Shown: piece by piece, positions 32,121 through 41,623 of the stretch
Layout of the letters: each line of letters starts with the position of its first letter
Position numbering within the stretch: the stretch's first letter is position 1
Origin: Enhygromyxa salina
Lineage (GTDB): Bacteria; Myxococcota_A; Polyangia; Nannocystales; Nannocystaceae
Assembly (NCBI RefSeq): GCF_002994635.1
Contig: NZ_PVNL01000096.1
Location: forward strand, 1-64,000
Direction: 5' to 3'
DNA length: 64,000 nt
Program-made: the position numbers and the translations under genes
Notes under the pieces: model-generated
What the model was told of the DNA's origin: nothing
The model's input: only the letters and a program-made list of their open reading frames with translations
The model's database searches: none

Positions 32121-34346
32121 GTGGCTGAAGAGCTGTACCTGCGCCTGTTCGCCGAGCTCAATGAATCGCGCTTCGACTCGCCTCAGACCGAGTCACTGCT
32201 CGCAGAGCTCGGGTCGCGGGCCGTCGCGTTCAGGGCGTTCGCCCACGTTCGCCGCCGCGCCTGGGGCCGCGCCCGCGCCGACTTCGTGCGCGCCCTCGAC
32301 CACCACGGTGAGGTCGATCCCGTGACCGCGTGGATCTGCGGCGCCGGACTGATCGCAGCCCGCGACTACGATCGCGGCCTCGCGGCGCTCTCGCAGGCCG
32401 CGGCCACTGCCGCGCCGGACGACGAGGTCGGCGTCGCGACCCGGGCCCGCAAGCTCGCGCTCAAGTACACGACCTTGCTGGGCTGGTCGCACGAGGCTCG
32501 CGAGCTGCGTGAGTCGATCGCCACTCTCGACATCCACGGGGCCAAGCACCTGCGCGCGCACTCCCTCGAGCTTCAGCGGCGAGCGGCGATCCGCCGCCGG
32601 GCCCAACAGGCGCTCGAGGGCCCGCCAGAGACCAGCGCTCGCAAGGCGTTCGCGCTGCTGTTCCGCGACGGCCCCGACGCGGCGGGCGAGGCCCTCGACA
32701 CGCTGCTGCGCCGCCACGGCCAACACCCGGCGCTGCTCCGCGCCCGCCTGCGGCTCGAGCTGCTGCTCGACCAGCTCGAGGCCGCCGAGCAGCGGGCCGC
32801 GGCGCTGTCCGACGACAACGCCGCGGCGCTGCGAACCGAGCGGGCCGCCCTCGCGCTGGCCTGGGGCGACGCCAACCAGGCCATGCTGCTGACCCGCGAG
32901 GCCGGCGACGATCCACAGCTGCTGTACCTGCGCGGGCTCGCGACCCGCCTGCTGGTCGACGATCCAGGCGAGGCCGCCGAGCTGTTCGAGCGGGCCCGCG
33001 TCGCGCTGCCGAGCTCAGTCGCGATCAACCTGGCGCTGGCCGTGACGCGCCACCTGCAGGATCCGCACGGCCTCAACGCCGGGATCGAGCGGCGCTTCGA
33101 GGAGCTGCTCGAGTGGGCCCCCGGGCTGCTCGCCGACGCGGCCGCGAGCGCGGGCGTCTCGCTGTGGACCGACGACGGCCCGGCCGCCGAGCGCGAGGTC
33201 AAAGCGAAGATCCTCCAGCGCGCCCACGGAATGCTGACCAGCGAGCGCGACGTCAACCTGTCCACCTACGCGCGCCGCGGCGCCGGAGATCAGCTGCGCC
33301 TGCGCCACGTCGCGCCCGTCGGTGACGGTCCCAGCCACTGCGCCAAGATCCACCAGGACGAGGACGAGCTGATCTCGCAGTACGAAGCCGTGCTCGTGTG
33401 GGCGATCGGTGTCCGCCCGCCGCAGCCCGAGCAAGCCGACGCGCGCCGCAGCGAGCACGAAGCCGAGCGGCGCGACGACTCCGATCCCACCGAGCTGTGG
33501 ACCCCGCGCTACCTGAGCCATGAGCAGATCGAGCAGTTCCTGCGCGACGGCTTCATCTTGCTGCCCCGCGCGTTCGATCCCGAGCTGGCCCACCGCTGGC
33601 GAGAGGACGCCAAGCGACGGCTCCGCGACGAGCCCGAGCAGTGGGTCCGTGGCTATGATCCAAGCGACGAGGCCCGCTCGCTCGCGAACTTCTCGGCCGA
33701 CGATCCCAGCACCTGGAACCGCTCGCGCATCGACCTGCTCGGGCCCGAGACGCTCGTCATCGAAGAGTTCTCCCCCACCGCGTGGGCGGCGATCTGCGAT
33801 CTCCTGGGCGGCCCCGCGCGGATCGAGACCAAGAGCTGGGGCAACTACTTGATCTTGAACCTGCGCGACGAAGACCCCGACGCCAAGGATCAACCCTCCG
33901 GCCACGCGACCAGCTGGCACATCGACGATCCGAGCCCGGCCACCCGCGTCGATCGGATCCGCAACGGGCTGGTCTGCATCGCGCTGTTCGACAAGTTACT
34001 GCCGCGATCGGGCAACACCTGGCTGGCCCTGGACTCGGTCGCGCGCGTGGCTCGCGAGCTGGCCGCCCACCCGGCGGGCGTCGACTTCGTGACCGACCGC
34101 GGCAGCCGGATCACCAAGCTGTGTGAGCGCTTCTACGAGGTCGTGGGCGACGCGGGTGACATCCTGCTGCTCCACCCGCTGTTGATGCACTCCGCGTCGC
34201 AAAACCGCAGCGGCCGGATCCGGTGGATGGCCAACCCCATGGTGTACATGAAGCAGCCGCTGGACATCACGCGACCGGTCGAGCAGCTGTCGCCCGTCGA
34301 GCTGGCGATCCACCGCGCGATCCACCAGGCGATCCAGGCCGAGTGA
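32121..34346 (+). CDS. TPR protein fused to a PhyH-type Fe(II)/2-oxoglutarate oxygenase domain
   Basis: A 741-aa protein from a GTG start. Residues 1-330 are TPR-like helices. Residues about 335-440 are the module shared with the TPR protein at 24126: LLADAAASAGVSLWTDDGP followed by VKAKILQRAHGM. Residues about 463-740 form a phytanoyl-CoA dioxygenase-like domain: LSHEQIEQFLRDGFILLP, TSWHIDDP with H600 and D602, and the distal His in LLLHPLLMHS (H685 or H690), plus the Arg-bearing NRSGRIRW. Such domains hydroxylate small molecules or peptides using iron and 2-oxoglutarate. The shared module links it to the radical SAM island, suggesting oxygenation of the same kind of substrate. Inference. 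Confidence 0.82.
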   Translation: MAEELYLRLFAELNESRFDSPQTESLLAELGSRAVAFRAFAHVRRRAWGRARADFVRALDHHGEVDPVTAWICGAGLIAARDYDRGLAALSQAAATAAPDDEVGVATRARKLALKYTTLLGWSHEARELRESIATLDIHGAKHLRAHSLELQRRAAIRRRAQQALEGPPETSARKAFALLFRDGPDAAGEALDTLLRRHGQHPALLRARLRLELLLDQLEAAEQRAAALSDDNAAALRTERAALALAWGDANQAMLLTREAGDDPQLLYLRGLATRLLVDDPGEAAELFERARVALPSSVAINLALAVTRHLQDPHGLNAGIERRFEELLEWAPGLLADAAASAGVSLWTDDGPAAEREVKAKILQRAHGMLTSERDVNLSTYARRGAGDQLRLRHVAPVGDGPSHCAKIHQDEDELISQYEAVLVWAIGVRPPQPEQADARRSEHEAERRDDSDPTELWTPRYLSHEQIEQFLRDGFILLPRAFDPELAHRWREDAKRRLRDEPEQWVRGYDPSDEARSLANFSADDPSTWNRSRIDLLGPETLVIEEFSPTAWAAICDLLGGPARIETKSWGNYLILNLRDEDPDAKDQPSGHATSWHIDDPSPATRVDRIRNGLVCIALFDKLLPRSGNTWLALDSVARVARELAAHPAGVDFVTDRGSRITKLCERFYEVVGDAGDILLLHPLLMHSASQNRSGRIRWMANPMVYMKQPLDITRPVEQLSPVELAIHRAIHQAIQAE

Positions 34347-34481
34347 GCTCAGCGATGAAACCGGCCCGGTAGTGCGTCGTGCCCACGCACGTGCTCTGCC
34401 GCAGACGATACACCCGGCCGTGGTCGGCGAGCGATCAGTGTCGTCCCTGGTCTCGACGCGCTCGGGCAGGGTCGAATCGAG

Positions 34482-37181
34482 TCATTCGTGACCGCGCGAC
34501 TCCGGCATCACCGCGGCGCGGAGCAGCGCGTAGTCATCGGACAGGTAGAAGCTGAGCAGCGCGGCGACCCGGACCGCGAGATCCTCGAGTCGCTTGCGCT
34601 CGCGCTCGTCGTCGGCGCGCAGCTCCCGGGTCACCGTGGTTCGCAGCCCGTGGCTCCCAACCAACGGCCACAACGCGAGGTACGCCGGGTGGACCGTGAA
34701 CATGGCCCTGATCGCCGCCCGCGGATCCCCGCACAGCACCAGTCCGGCTCGGTCGGCGCTCAGCTGCATGACCCGATGCGCGGCGATCACCTGGCTGTTG
34801 TCGCTCGCGAGCGTGTGCGCGTCGCGACCCTCGAGCTTCTGGCGCCAGCGCGTGATCGCAGGCGCGCCGACCTTGTCGAGCAAGTGCCGGGCCGGCGCCT
34901 TGAGGCCCTTCAAGATCGGCGCGGCGACGATCAACATGCCGAGCCCGGTCAGCCCTAGCCCGACGGTGCCCGCCCAGACCTCGTGGCCGGTCACCCGCGT
35001 GTGCGAGTAGCGAAGGTGCGCGAGCTCGGCCCCGACCGCGAAGCGCAGCGCGGCCTCGTCCAGGAACGCGTCGCTGTTGGGGTTGAGGTGATCGCCGCCG
35101 ACCAGCAAGAACGAGGTGCCGCCCTCGTAGGCCCGCAGACCCACCGACTTGTCGCCCCGCGACACGAACACCTCGACGCCGCCGAGCCCGAGCGCCACGG
35201 TCGCGTCGGTCAGCGCGCGGGCCAGCGCGGCGTTGCGCGCCAGGTTGGCCCGCTCGCAGTAGCTCTTGAGCACCGAGCAGTCGGGCACGGCGACCTTGGC
35301 GAGCGCGCCCTGCAGGCGGCCAAGCACGCCGTCGACCCGGGCCGCGGGGTGGCGCAGCAGCTCGAGCTGCTCGGCGTCGAGCGAGCGAACCCGATAGCGC
35401 TCGAGGGTATCGCCCAGCTCGGCGCCAGCGTCTGTGTGAACGCTGGCGTCCAGACCCGAGTCAGCCGGGCCCGCCGCCAGCGCGAGCTTGGGCGCGAAGC
35501 CGTGGTCATCGAGCAGCTCCCGAACCCGCTCCGCCCGGGCCAACAACGGGTAGTCGGTCGTGCGCGGCTCGGTGCGATCAGCCCCGCGCACGCGCAGGTT
35601 GTCGATCAGCTGGTCGACCCGCTCGAGCACCAGCGGCTGCAGCCGCGCGAGCTCGGACAGCGCGACGCCGTGTTCGTCACCAAGCTGGGCGTGGGCGGCC
35701 GCGGCCAGCTCGTACAGCTCAATCCGAATCCGCTGGCCGCCGCGCGCTGGCGACGGGGGCAGAAGATCCTGCAGCTGCTCGCTCGGCAGCAGCCGGCGCC
35801 GCTCGGTCAGCAGCTCCAGGGCTTGGTTCGCGCGGCCGAGCGCGAGCAGGTGTTCGGCGAGCACGAAGTCGAGCAGCGCCGCGTCAGTCGGGTCGTCGTC
35901 GAGCTGAGCTTGCAGGATCGGACGCAGCTCCTCGTGCAGCGGCAGGCCCAGCTCGAGACCCGCGCGACCGAGCTCGCACAGGTGCTCGACCAGCACCTCG
36001 CCAAGCTCGGGGCCGAGCTCCCAGTCCCGCCACCAGTCGACCAGCGCCAAGCCGAGCTCGGCGGTACCACCGTCCGCGTGCTCGACCAGCTCGCGCAGGG
36101 CCTCGAACACCGGATCCGACAGCCCGCCCACCTGCGTGGTCGTGGGCACGAGCGCCGCGACTGGCGGATCCCCCGGCGGCCGTTCCGAGCGCCCGCTGGC
36201 GTCGTCGTCACGATCGCGCGGGTCGATCAACAGCGCCCGGGTCAGGCGTGCGAAGGGATCGTTCGGGGCGAGCTCCTCGAGGATCGCCGCAGCCCGAGTG
36301 ATCGCCTGGCCGCCCCGGCCGTGCCGCCACAGCGCCCGCGCCAGCCCCCGCAGCCGCGCCACCCCGCGCCGCCCCGGCAGCATGGCCAGCTCCTCGAACG
36401 ATCGACCATCGCCGAGTGACAGGCGCAGCTGATGCTCCCCGCTGCGCGCCACCGAGCGGCCCATCGTGCTCGAGATGATCTCGAGCGGCGCCTCGGGCAG
36501 CGTCACCGACCACGGATCCCCAGCGGGCGAGATCGCGACCAGGCTCTGGCGACGCTCGGTGATCACCAGCGCTTGTTCGCGCTCGACAGCGCCGAGCACG
36601 GGCGAGTCAAAGCGGTGGCGCTCGTCGCTGAGCTTCCAGACCAACAGGCGCTCGTCGGGATCGAGCCAGCGGAGCAGCCAGATCCGCTCGACCGGGCTCA
36701 TCTCATCGACGAACGGGCCCGACCACGCCCATGGGCCGTCAGGATCGTCAATTCGGGCGCGGACCGCCTGCTGCTCGGACCGCTCCGGGCCGCTAACTTT
36801 CGATCGGCCAAACGCCCGGCGGATCCGCGCGAGCCCGATGATCCGCAGGGCCTGCTCCGCGTGACCTCGGGGCACACCCAGAACCCAGCGATCGATCTCG
36901 AGGCGATCGCCCAGCAGCCGCGAGCGATACCGGAGCCGACGGCCGGCGCCGAGCAGATCGATCACCGCGACATCCGGCTGCCCCGGCCCGTGTGGCAACA
37001 CCGAGACCTGCAGCAGCACCAGGTACAGGCCCGAGGTCGTCAGGCACAGGCTCGCCGATGACCGGTTGCCGTTGCCAAGCTCGATCTCGCCGTTGAGTCG
37101 CAGTTCCTCGAGCAGCTCGCCCCGGCCGGCCTCGTGCAGGCGACCGGCGGCATCTCGTCGCTGACTCGAAGCTTCGGGCAT
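34482..37181 (-). CDS. Large protein with C-terminal M48-like, probably inactive, peptidase domain
   Basis: About 900 aa; the ATG at 37181 is preferred over 37247 because the first 22 residues look non-coding. The middle (about 300-560) is helical and repeat-like. The C-terminal 250 residues resemble M48-type metalloproteases: FAVGAELAHLRYSHTRVTG aligns with the zinc motif HExxH, but the first His is Ala (AELAH). A membrane-like stretch LGLTGLGMLIVAAPIL follows, then an alpha-helical C-terminus. The lost His suggests a non-catalytic, scaffold-like homologue. Convergent with the TPR-PhyH gene. Confidence 0.65.
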   Translation of the reverse strand: MPEASSQRRDAAGRLHEAGRGELLEELRLNGEIELGNGNRSSASLCLTTSGLYLVLLQVSVLPHGPGQPDVAVIDLLGAGRRLRYRSRLLGDRLEIDRWVLGVPRGHAEQALRIIGLARIRRAFGRSKVSGPERSEQQAVRARIDDPDGPWAWSGPFVDEMSPVERIWLLRWLDPDERLLVWKLSDERHRFDSPVLGAVEREQALVITERRQSLVAISPAGDPWSVTLPEAPLEIISSTMGRSVARSGEHQLRLSLGDGRSFEELAMLPGRRGVARLRGLARALWRHGRGGQAITRAAAILEELAPNDPFARLTRALLIDPRDRDDDASGRSERPPGDPPVAALVPTTTQVGGLSDPVFEALRELVEHADGGTAELGLALVDWWRDWELGPELGEVLVEHLCELGRAGLELGLPLHEELRPILQAQLDDDPTDAALLDFVLAEHLLALGRANQALELLTERRRLLPSEQLQDLLPPSPARGGQRIRIELYELAAAAHAQLGDEHGVALSELARLQPLVLERVDQLIDNLRVRGADRTEPRTTDYPLLARAERVRELLDDHGFAPKLALAAGPADSGLDASVHTDAGAELGDTLERYRVRSLDAEQLELLRHPAARVDGVLGRLQGALAKVAVPDCSVLKSYCERANLARNAALARALTDATVALGLGGVEVFVSRGDKSVGLRAYEGGTSFLLVGGDHLNPNSDAFLDEAALRFAVGAELAHLRYSHTRVTGHEVWAGTVGLGLTGLGMLIVAAPILKGLKAPARHLLDKVGAPAITRWRQKLEGRDAHTLASDNSQVIAAHRVMQLSADRAGLVLCGDPRAAIRAMFTVHPAYLALWPLVGSHGLRTTVTRELRADDERERKRLEDLAVRVAALLSFYLSDDYALLRAAVMPESRGHE

Positions 37182-37405
37182 GGCCTGCCATGGCCTACCA
37201 CTCCGACAAACCAGTTGCATGGCCGACGTGCAGATCCCCTCTCCCACCAGGTTCGCGGGCAGTTGTCACTGTCAATTATTGCGCCGGATCTGCCGCCGAT
37301 CACGAAATGTTTGCCGGCAATGCCGCTCCGCTGGATTCGCCAACGAGCATACGCTGGCCGCGATGCCCCTGACGCAAGCAGCTGTCGGGACTCGAGGCGT
37401 ACGAG

Positions 37406-37744
37406 ATGACGGTCGAACACCTAGCGTTGATCCTCGCGGGTTTCTCGATCGGAGTCGCGGCCGGTGAGAGCTACCTGCTGATCCTTCGTCGTTCGCTGCG
37501 CAAGCTGATCGACCAACGCGAGAGCGCGAGCACGCTGTGGAGCGCGCCTGCCCGTGTAGCGATCCCGGTCCTCGCCCTCGCGCTGGTCGCCAAGTGGCAC
37601 GGCCTGGCCCTGGTCGGCGCGGTCGTCGGCCTGCTGCTCACCCAGTTGACCGCTCAGTTCACGGCACAGTTCGCCGCCAAGACGTCCGCGCGGCCCCTCC
37701 CCCGCAGCGCGCCCACGCCCCGTCGGCTCCAGGCGCCACGATAG
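37406..37744 (+). CDS. Small membrane protein
   Basis: A 112-aa protein with three hydrophobic segments: HLALILAGFSIGVAAGES, VAIPVLALALVAKW and LALVGAVVGLLLTQLT. The layout recalls small subunits such as AtpR of N-type ATPases, but no other ATPase gene is near, so the name is not adopted. The basic, Pro-rich tail should be cytoplasmic. Confidence 0.5.
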   Translation: MTVEHLALILAGFSIGVAAGESYLLILRRSLRKLIDQRESASTLWSAPARVAIPVLALALVAKWHGLALVGAVVGLLLTQLTAQFTAQFAAKTSARPLPRSAPTPRRLQAPR

Positions 37745-37854
37745 CCGACGGAGCGGTGTCGACGCGGAGACTGCTGGCGCAAGTTCACAGCCTACCCGCA
37801 GCACGCCGCGGGTCGAGCTAGCCTGAACGTGACACCGCTCAGTCTCGGTCACGG

Positions 37855-38964
37855 CTACGAACTGTAGCGACCGAGGCCTCGGTGAAACTCGTGACTGCCG
37901 CCCAACCACGCGTGCAGCCCGGCCAGGTATCGCCAGAGGTCCGGCGAGGGAATGCTGGTCGTGAGCTTTGCTCGCGCGTCCTCGAATGTACGCATGGTCT
38001 CGTCGTGGAGCGCGGCGGTCTGGTCCACCGCCTCCTGCAGGGAGCAGCCGCGCTCCGCTGCGATGAGGACGGGTAGCCCCCCATCACCGATCCCCGGCTC
38101 GCGCTCCCTGGCCATCGAGTAGATGTCGTTGAGGATGATGCTCGCATTGGCGGCGAGCATGGTGGCCCGGCGCACCGCAGGCAGGAAGTAGAGGGCGCCC
38201 GGCACCTCGTAGCCGCCCACGACGTCGACCAGCGTCATGCATGGCGCGAAGCTGTTGAATTGTCGTGTGGCGAGATACTCCCAGACCGGAGGGTGCCCAC
38301 CCTGCATTCGCCAGCCGGCTTCCCAGTTCATCGGGATGAACATCATCAGCGCGGCCGTTCGAACGCGGTCCACCTGGACCGGAGTGCCAAACTGCGCGAC
38401 ACGGTCCATGTAGGCCGCGAGCCCGACGCGGACGGGGTCGGCCCGCATGGCCTGCTCGAGCTGGGCCGCATATTCGTCGTCGACGATATAGACCGGATCC
38501 ATCGCCGGCTGGGCCAAGGCCAAGCGACAGCCGAGCTTCGCCGCGTCGGAGCCGGTCCGCTCGTCGTCGCAGTACTCGTCATCGAGGGCAAACTCCACCG
38601 CCAGGCCCTGGGCGGCCAGGAGCAGCCGATCGGGGTCGTCGGTGTCAGGGTGGACCAACATGGCGAAGCGCCCGTAGTTGCTCTCGCGGAGCTGGTCGAG
38701 CTTGCCAGGGTAGATGCCGATCCGCTCGGCCCAGGCGACCAGCCGGTGGTTGACCTCCGCCCCGAGCGGCTCATTGATGCGGACCGGAGCCGGACAATGC
38801 AACTCGGGGATGGTGATCTCCGAGGACGACTTGGCCCCGGAGTCCGCGGAGCGTTGGGATTGCTCGGTCTGTGCAGTTTGCGGCTGGCGGGCGCCCAACA
38901 TGGCGGCCAGACGCGCGGCCGAGGTGCCTAGTCCCGTGGGGCCCGGATTGAAGAGTTCTCGCAT
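37855..38964 (-). CDS. 2-Methylisoborneol-type terpene synthase
   Basis: A 369-aa class I terpene synthase. The ATG at 38964 opens with MRELFNPGPTGLGTSAARL, typical of 2-methylisoborneol (MIB) synthases; the longer frame is not homologous. The Asp-rich metal site is DDEYCDDE (about 128-135) and the second is NDIYSMARE, matching ND-x2-S-x3-E. Segments GRFAMLVHPD, EYLATRQFNSFAPC and LVDVVGGYEVP fit MIB synthases. The family cyclises 2-methyl-GPP, made by a dedicated C-methyltransferase usually encoded next door; none is in this window. Function as MIB synthase is likely; product could differ. Confidence 0.83.
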   Translation of the reverse strand: MRELFNPGPTGLGTSAARLAAMLGARQPQTAQTEQSQRSADSGAKSSSEITIPELHCPAPVRINEPLGAEVNHRLVAWAERIGIYPGKLDQLRESNYGRFAMLVHPDTDDPDRLLLAAQGLAVEFALDDEYCDDERTGSDAAKLGCRLALAQPAMDPVYIVDDEYAAQLEQAMRADPVRVGLAAYMDRVAQFGTPVQVDRVRTAALMMFIPMNWEAGWRMQGGHPPVWEYLATRQFNSFAPCMTLVDVVGGYEVPGALYFLPAVRRATMLAANASIILNDIYSMAREREPGIGDGGLPVLIAAERGCSLQEAVDQTAALHDETMRTFEDARAKLTTSIPSPDLWRYLAGLHAWLGGSHEFHRGLGRYSS

Positions 38965-39274
38965 TGACGGCTCGCTTGCAAGGGTCGGGGCGGGTGTGAC
39001 CCGTTTGTGCGCCGAGCGAACGTACGCTCCCGCGCCGGTACCACCCAGGCCGTGCACTACCACGCTGAGGAACATGCGACAACGCTCAGCGGCACTCGAC
39101 CCCGGACATGTCACGATCGACGCCGACGAGATCGCGGCTCGTCGTCCCGAGGCTCTGGCACCTTGTCGAGCAAGCAGCAAGGAGCCACACGCTTCGCATC
39201 CAGCGGCCGTGAGTGAGCACGGCGCAGCGTAGCTTGGATGGGGCGCCGAGGACATCGGGTTGACCGTGATTGCT
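38965..39274. other. Intergenic region upstream of the terpene synthase gene
   Basis: No gene supported. The terpene synthase frame extends into it but loses similarity beyond the start at 38964. Presumably holds its promoter. Confidence 0.4.
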
Positions 39275-39952
39275 TCATGTCAATTTCGGGTCAAATCGAA
39301 TCATGCCGTCAACGAGTTCAACCGCGCCATGGTCAACCCGCACCCGGCCGGGTGCCCACGCTCGATCCGCGGCGCAGCTGAGCTGCGCGAGCGGCCGCCA
39401 CAACATGCCCAGCGTCACACCAGCGACGACGGCGCTCAGCCCGACTGACATGCACGCCGCGAACAGGTCATCGAGCGCGAGCGTCGCGGGGCTCGTCCAC
39501 GCACCCGCTGCCCGGCCCAGCAACAGACACACCAGCCAAGCGCCACACCACACACGCTCGTGGTCGCGCCCGCCGAGCTTGCGGGCCGCAGCCAAGCTTC
39601 CGGATCCCAGACACAGGGCCGCGAGGGCGAGCGTGCACACACAGCCAGCGACAGACCATCGACCTACAGAACCGTCGACGAACGCCCACTCGACACCGAG
39701 CGCCAGAGCGAAGCAGCTCAGCGCAAGCAGCACGAAACCCAGGCCAAATTTGACCGCGATCGAAGGCTCCAGCACGTGGCCCCGGAGCACACGCCACAGC
39801 CCACATACCAGCGGGGCGAGCACCAACAGCGGGGCGAGCACCAACAACTGCGCCGAGGCGATCGTGCTCACCGCGTGCTCGAGGCGACCAAACGCGACCC
39901 AAAAGCCCAGGTTGAACAGGGCCAGAACGATTACCAGGATTCCACTTGCCAT
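39275..39952 (-). CDS. Polytopic membrane protein
   Basis: A 225-aa integral membrane protein with about six hydrophobic segments, among them ILVIVLALFNLGFWVAFG, LLVLAPLLVLAPLVCGL, FVLLALSCFALALGV and LVCLLLGRAAGAW. No recognised signature. A 15-bp direct repeat at 39817-39852 encodes the doubled LVLAPL. It is downstream of the EgtD-like gene on the same strand. Confidence 0.6.
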   Translation of the reverse strand: MASGILVIVLALFNLGFWVAFGRLEHAVSTIASAQLLVLAPLLVLAPLVCGLWRVLRGHVLEPSIAVKFGLGFVLLALSCFALALGVEWAFVDGSVGRWSVAGCVCTLALAALCLGSGSLAAARKLGGRDHERVWCGAWLVCLLLGRAAGAWTSPATLALDDLFAACMSVGLSAVVAGVTLGMLWRPLAQLSCAADRAWAPGRVRVDHGAVELVDGMIRFDPKLT

Positions 39953-40017
39953 GATTGCACCCTCCTCGGCCTCCCAAGAGGCCGGACATTCAACGAGCCA
40001 AAGCGCTCAACGGTAGA

Positions 40018-41340
40018 TTATGCGCGTGTGCGACGAAGCAACAAATGCGCCGTCCGGTCGCGCTCGCGGCTATCTTTGACCGCGTATTCGAACAAGAGCT
40101 CGTAGCCAAACTCCGCCAACCATTGCTGTAGCGCCGCGACGTCGTAGCGACGCGAGTACAGCACCGAGCAGCGCTGCCCGGTTGGGCTGATGTCCACGTC
40201 GTGGACAAAATTGTGTGAGCGCGGGACCTCGCAGGTCACCCCGCCGTCGCGCGGGATGATCCGCATGTTCGACTCCAGCGGCGACCCAACCGAGGCCCGA
40301 AAGCGTCGGTGTGGGCCCTCTACCAGGGCCCTGCGGACGGTTTCTTGGGTGTCGCCTTCACCGCCGTTGGCCAAGGCATACAGCGCGTCGTCCTCGATCC
40401 GGGGCTGGCGCACCCCGACCTCGAGCCACAGCAGATCACCCGGTCGCAGCACCTGGCCCAAGGTCCGCTCGACAAACACCGTCTCGCTCTTGAGATTGCC
40501 AAACGTGCCGCCGAGGAACAGCACCAGGCGCCGGTCCTCGTCGGCCTCGGACAAATGCCCGGTGAAGCCAATGTTACCATCCTCGAAATCCGAGCAGGAC
40601 GGGCGCACCAGGAAATGCGGCCAACGTTCGGGATCTACTTTTTCGCGGATCAGGTTGCGGGCCTTCTCCGAGGCCAGCCGCAGCAGCGGGATCGACACGT
40701 CGACCGGGGTGTAGGTCAGCCAGTCGATCAGCCGGTGCCCCGACTCGGAGTGGCCAATTAGCAGCTCGATCGCCCTCGCCTCTTTGGCGCCGTCGCCGGG
40801 CCCGAGGCTGATCAGGTCAATGCCGCACGACTTGCCCTCGCTCCAGCGCAGCGCGGCACCAAGCTTGGCCGCGCCGCCAGCTCGGGGCGCGCCGTCGAGC
40901 GCCAGCGACAGCGCCGCGACAAAACCCTTGCTCAGCAGCGTGTTGCCGTAGCCGGTCGCCAGCAGCTGCGTCCACGCCATCGCCCCGGCCGGGTGGTAGT
41001 ACAAAAATTTGTGGCCGAGATAGACCGAGTCCCACTTCTCGCGCAGCTCTCTCTCGAGATCTTCTGGGCCGGCGCCCTCCTCGATCACGATCGGACACAG
41101 CGACGGCTCGCCGACCAGATCCACGCCGCGGCGCTTGCTCAGGAAGTAGATGCGGGCGATCACCTCTTCGAGCTTGCCGCTGTTGAGCGCCTTGACCTTG
41201 CCGGTCTTCCAGTTTTGGATCGTCGTGGGGGTCACCCCGAAGATCGACGCCTGGGCCTCGTTGGTATGGAAGCCGTGCAATTCCAAGAGGCCGAAGATCA
41301 GGTCGAAGACCTGACTGGTTGGGCTTCCCGGAGACGACAT
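40018..41340 (-). CDS. EgtD-like histidine-specific methyltransferase domain with N-terminal HTH
   Basis: A 440-aa protein. Residues 1-75 carry an XRE-like helix-turn-helix (NEAQASIFGVTPTTIQNWK). From about 115 the protein resembles the EgtD-type SAM methyltransferase family: HKFLYYHPAGAMAW, IDLISLGPGDGAKEARAIE (SAM site) and LVLFLGGTFGNLKSE, the strand that reads xFPGSTIGN in EgtD. EgtD makes hercynine for ergothioneine, but the fused DNA-binding domain and lack of other egt genes make this role doubtful. It may be a methyltransferase acting as a regulator. It is divergently placed 283 bases from the IgGFc-domain gene. Confidence 0.75.
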   Translation of the reverse strand: MSSPGSPTSQVFDLIFGLLELHGFHTNEAQASIFGVTPTTIQNWKTGKVKALNSGKLEEVIARIYFLSKRRGVDLVGEPSLCPIVIEEGAGPEDLERELREKWDSVYLGHKFLYYHPAGAMAWTQLLATGYGNTLLSKGFVAALSLALDGAPRAGGAAKLGAALRWSEGKSCGIDLISLGPGDGAKEARAIELLIGHSESGHRLIDWLTYTPVDVSIPLLRLASEKARNLIREKVDPERWPHFLVRPSCSDFEDGNIGFTGHLSEADEDRRLVLFLGGTFGNLKSETVFVERTLGQVLRPGDLLWLEVGVRQPRIEDDALYALANGGEGDTQETVRRALVEGPHRRFRASVGSPLESNMRIIPRDGGVTCEVPRSHNFVHDVDISPTGQRCSVLYSRRYDVAALQQWLAEFGYELLFEYAVKDSRERDRTAHLLLRRTRA

Positions 41341-41623
41341 GCCGGTAGTTTACTGATCCAAGTGGTGCTGACTCCAGGAAGATTTGCGGTGCGGCGATCA
41401 CAACATGGGGCACCGCGCGCAACCCCTTCAGACGCCCTCCGCGCTCACCTGGAGTGTCCGGTTGTGCGTCAGCAAGCTGAGAACAGCGTTTAGTGGGTGC
41501 TGTGGATGTTTGCGTGCGAACCGTGAAGTTTGAGTCCCGACGCCCGATGTTGAGAGCAGATGATCGTGGACCGACCCTGGCGAGCGTCGGCGCCCGTCGC
41601 CACGGCCTCGAACTGGGTCGAGG

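Noticed and set aside
37406-37744. Naming the small membrane protein AtpR
   Set aside because: The hydrophobic pattern is compatible, but no ATPase genes are near and no diagnostic residues can be confirmed.
39270-40016. Plus-strand 248-codon frame over the membrane protein
   Set aside because: It is Ser/Thr/Arg/Pro-rich with no motif, while the minus frame gives a coherent polytopic membrane protein.
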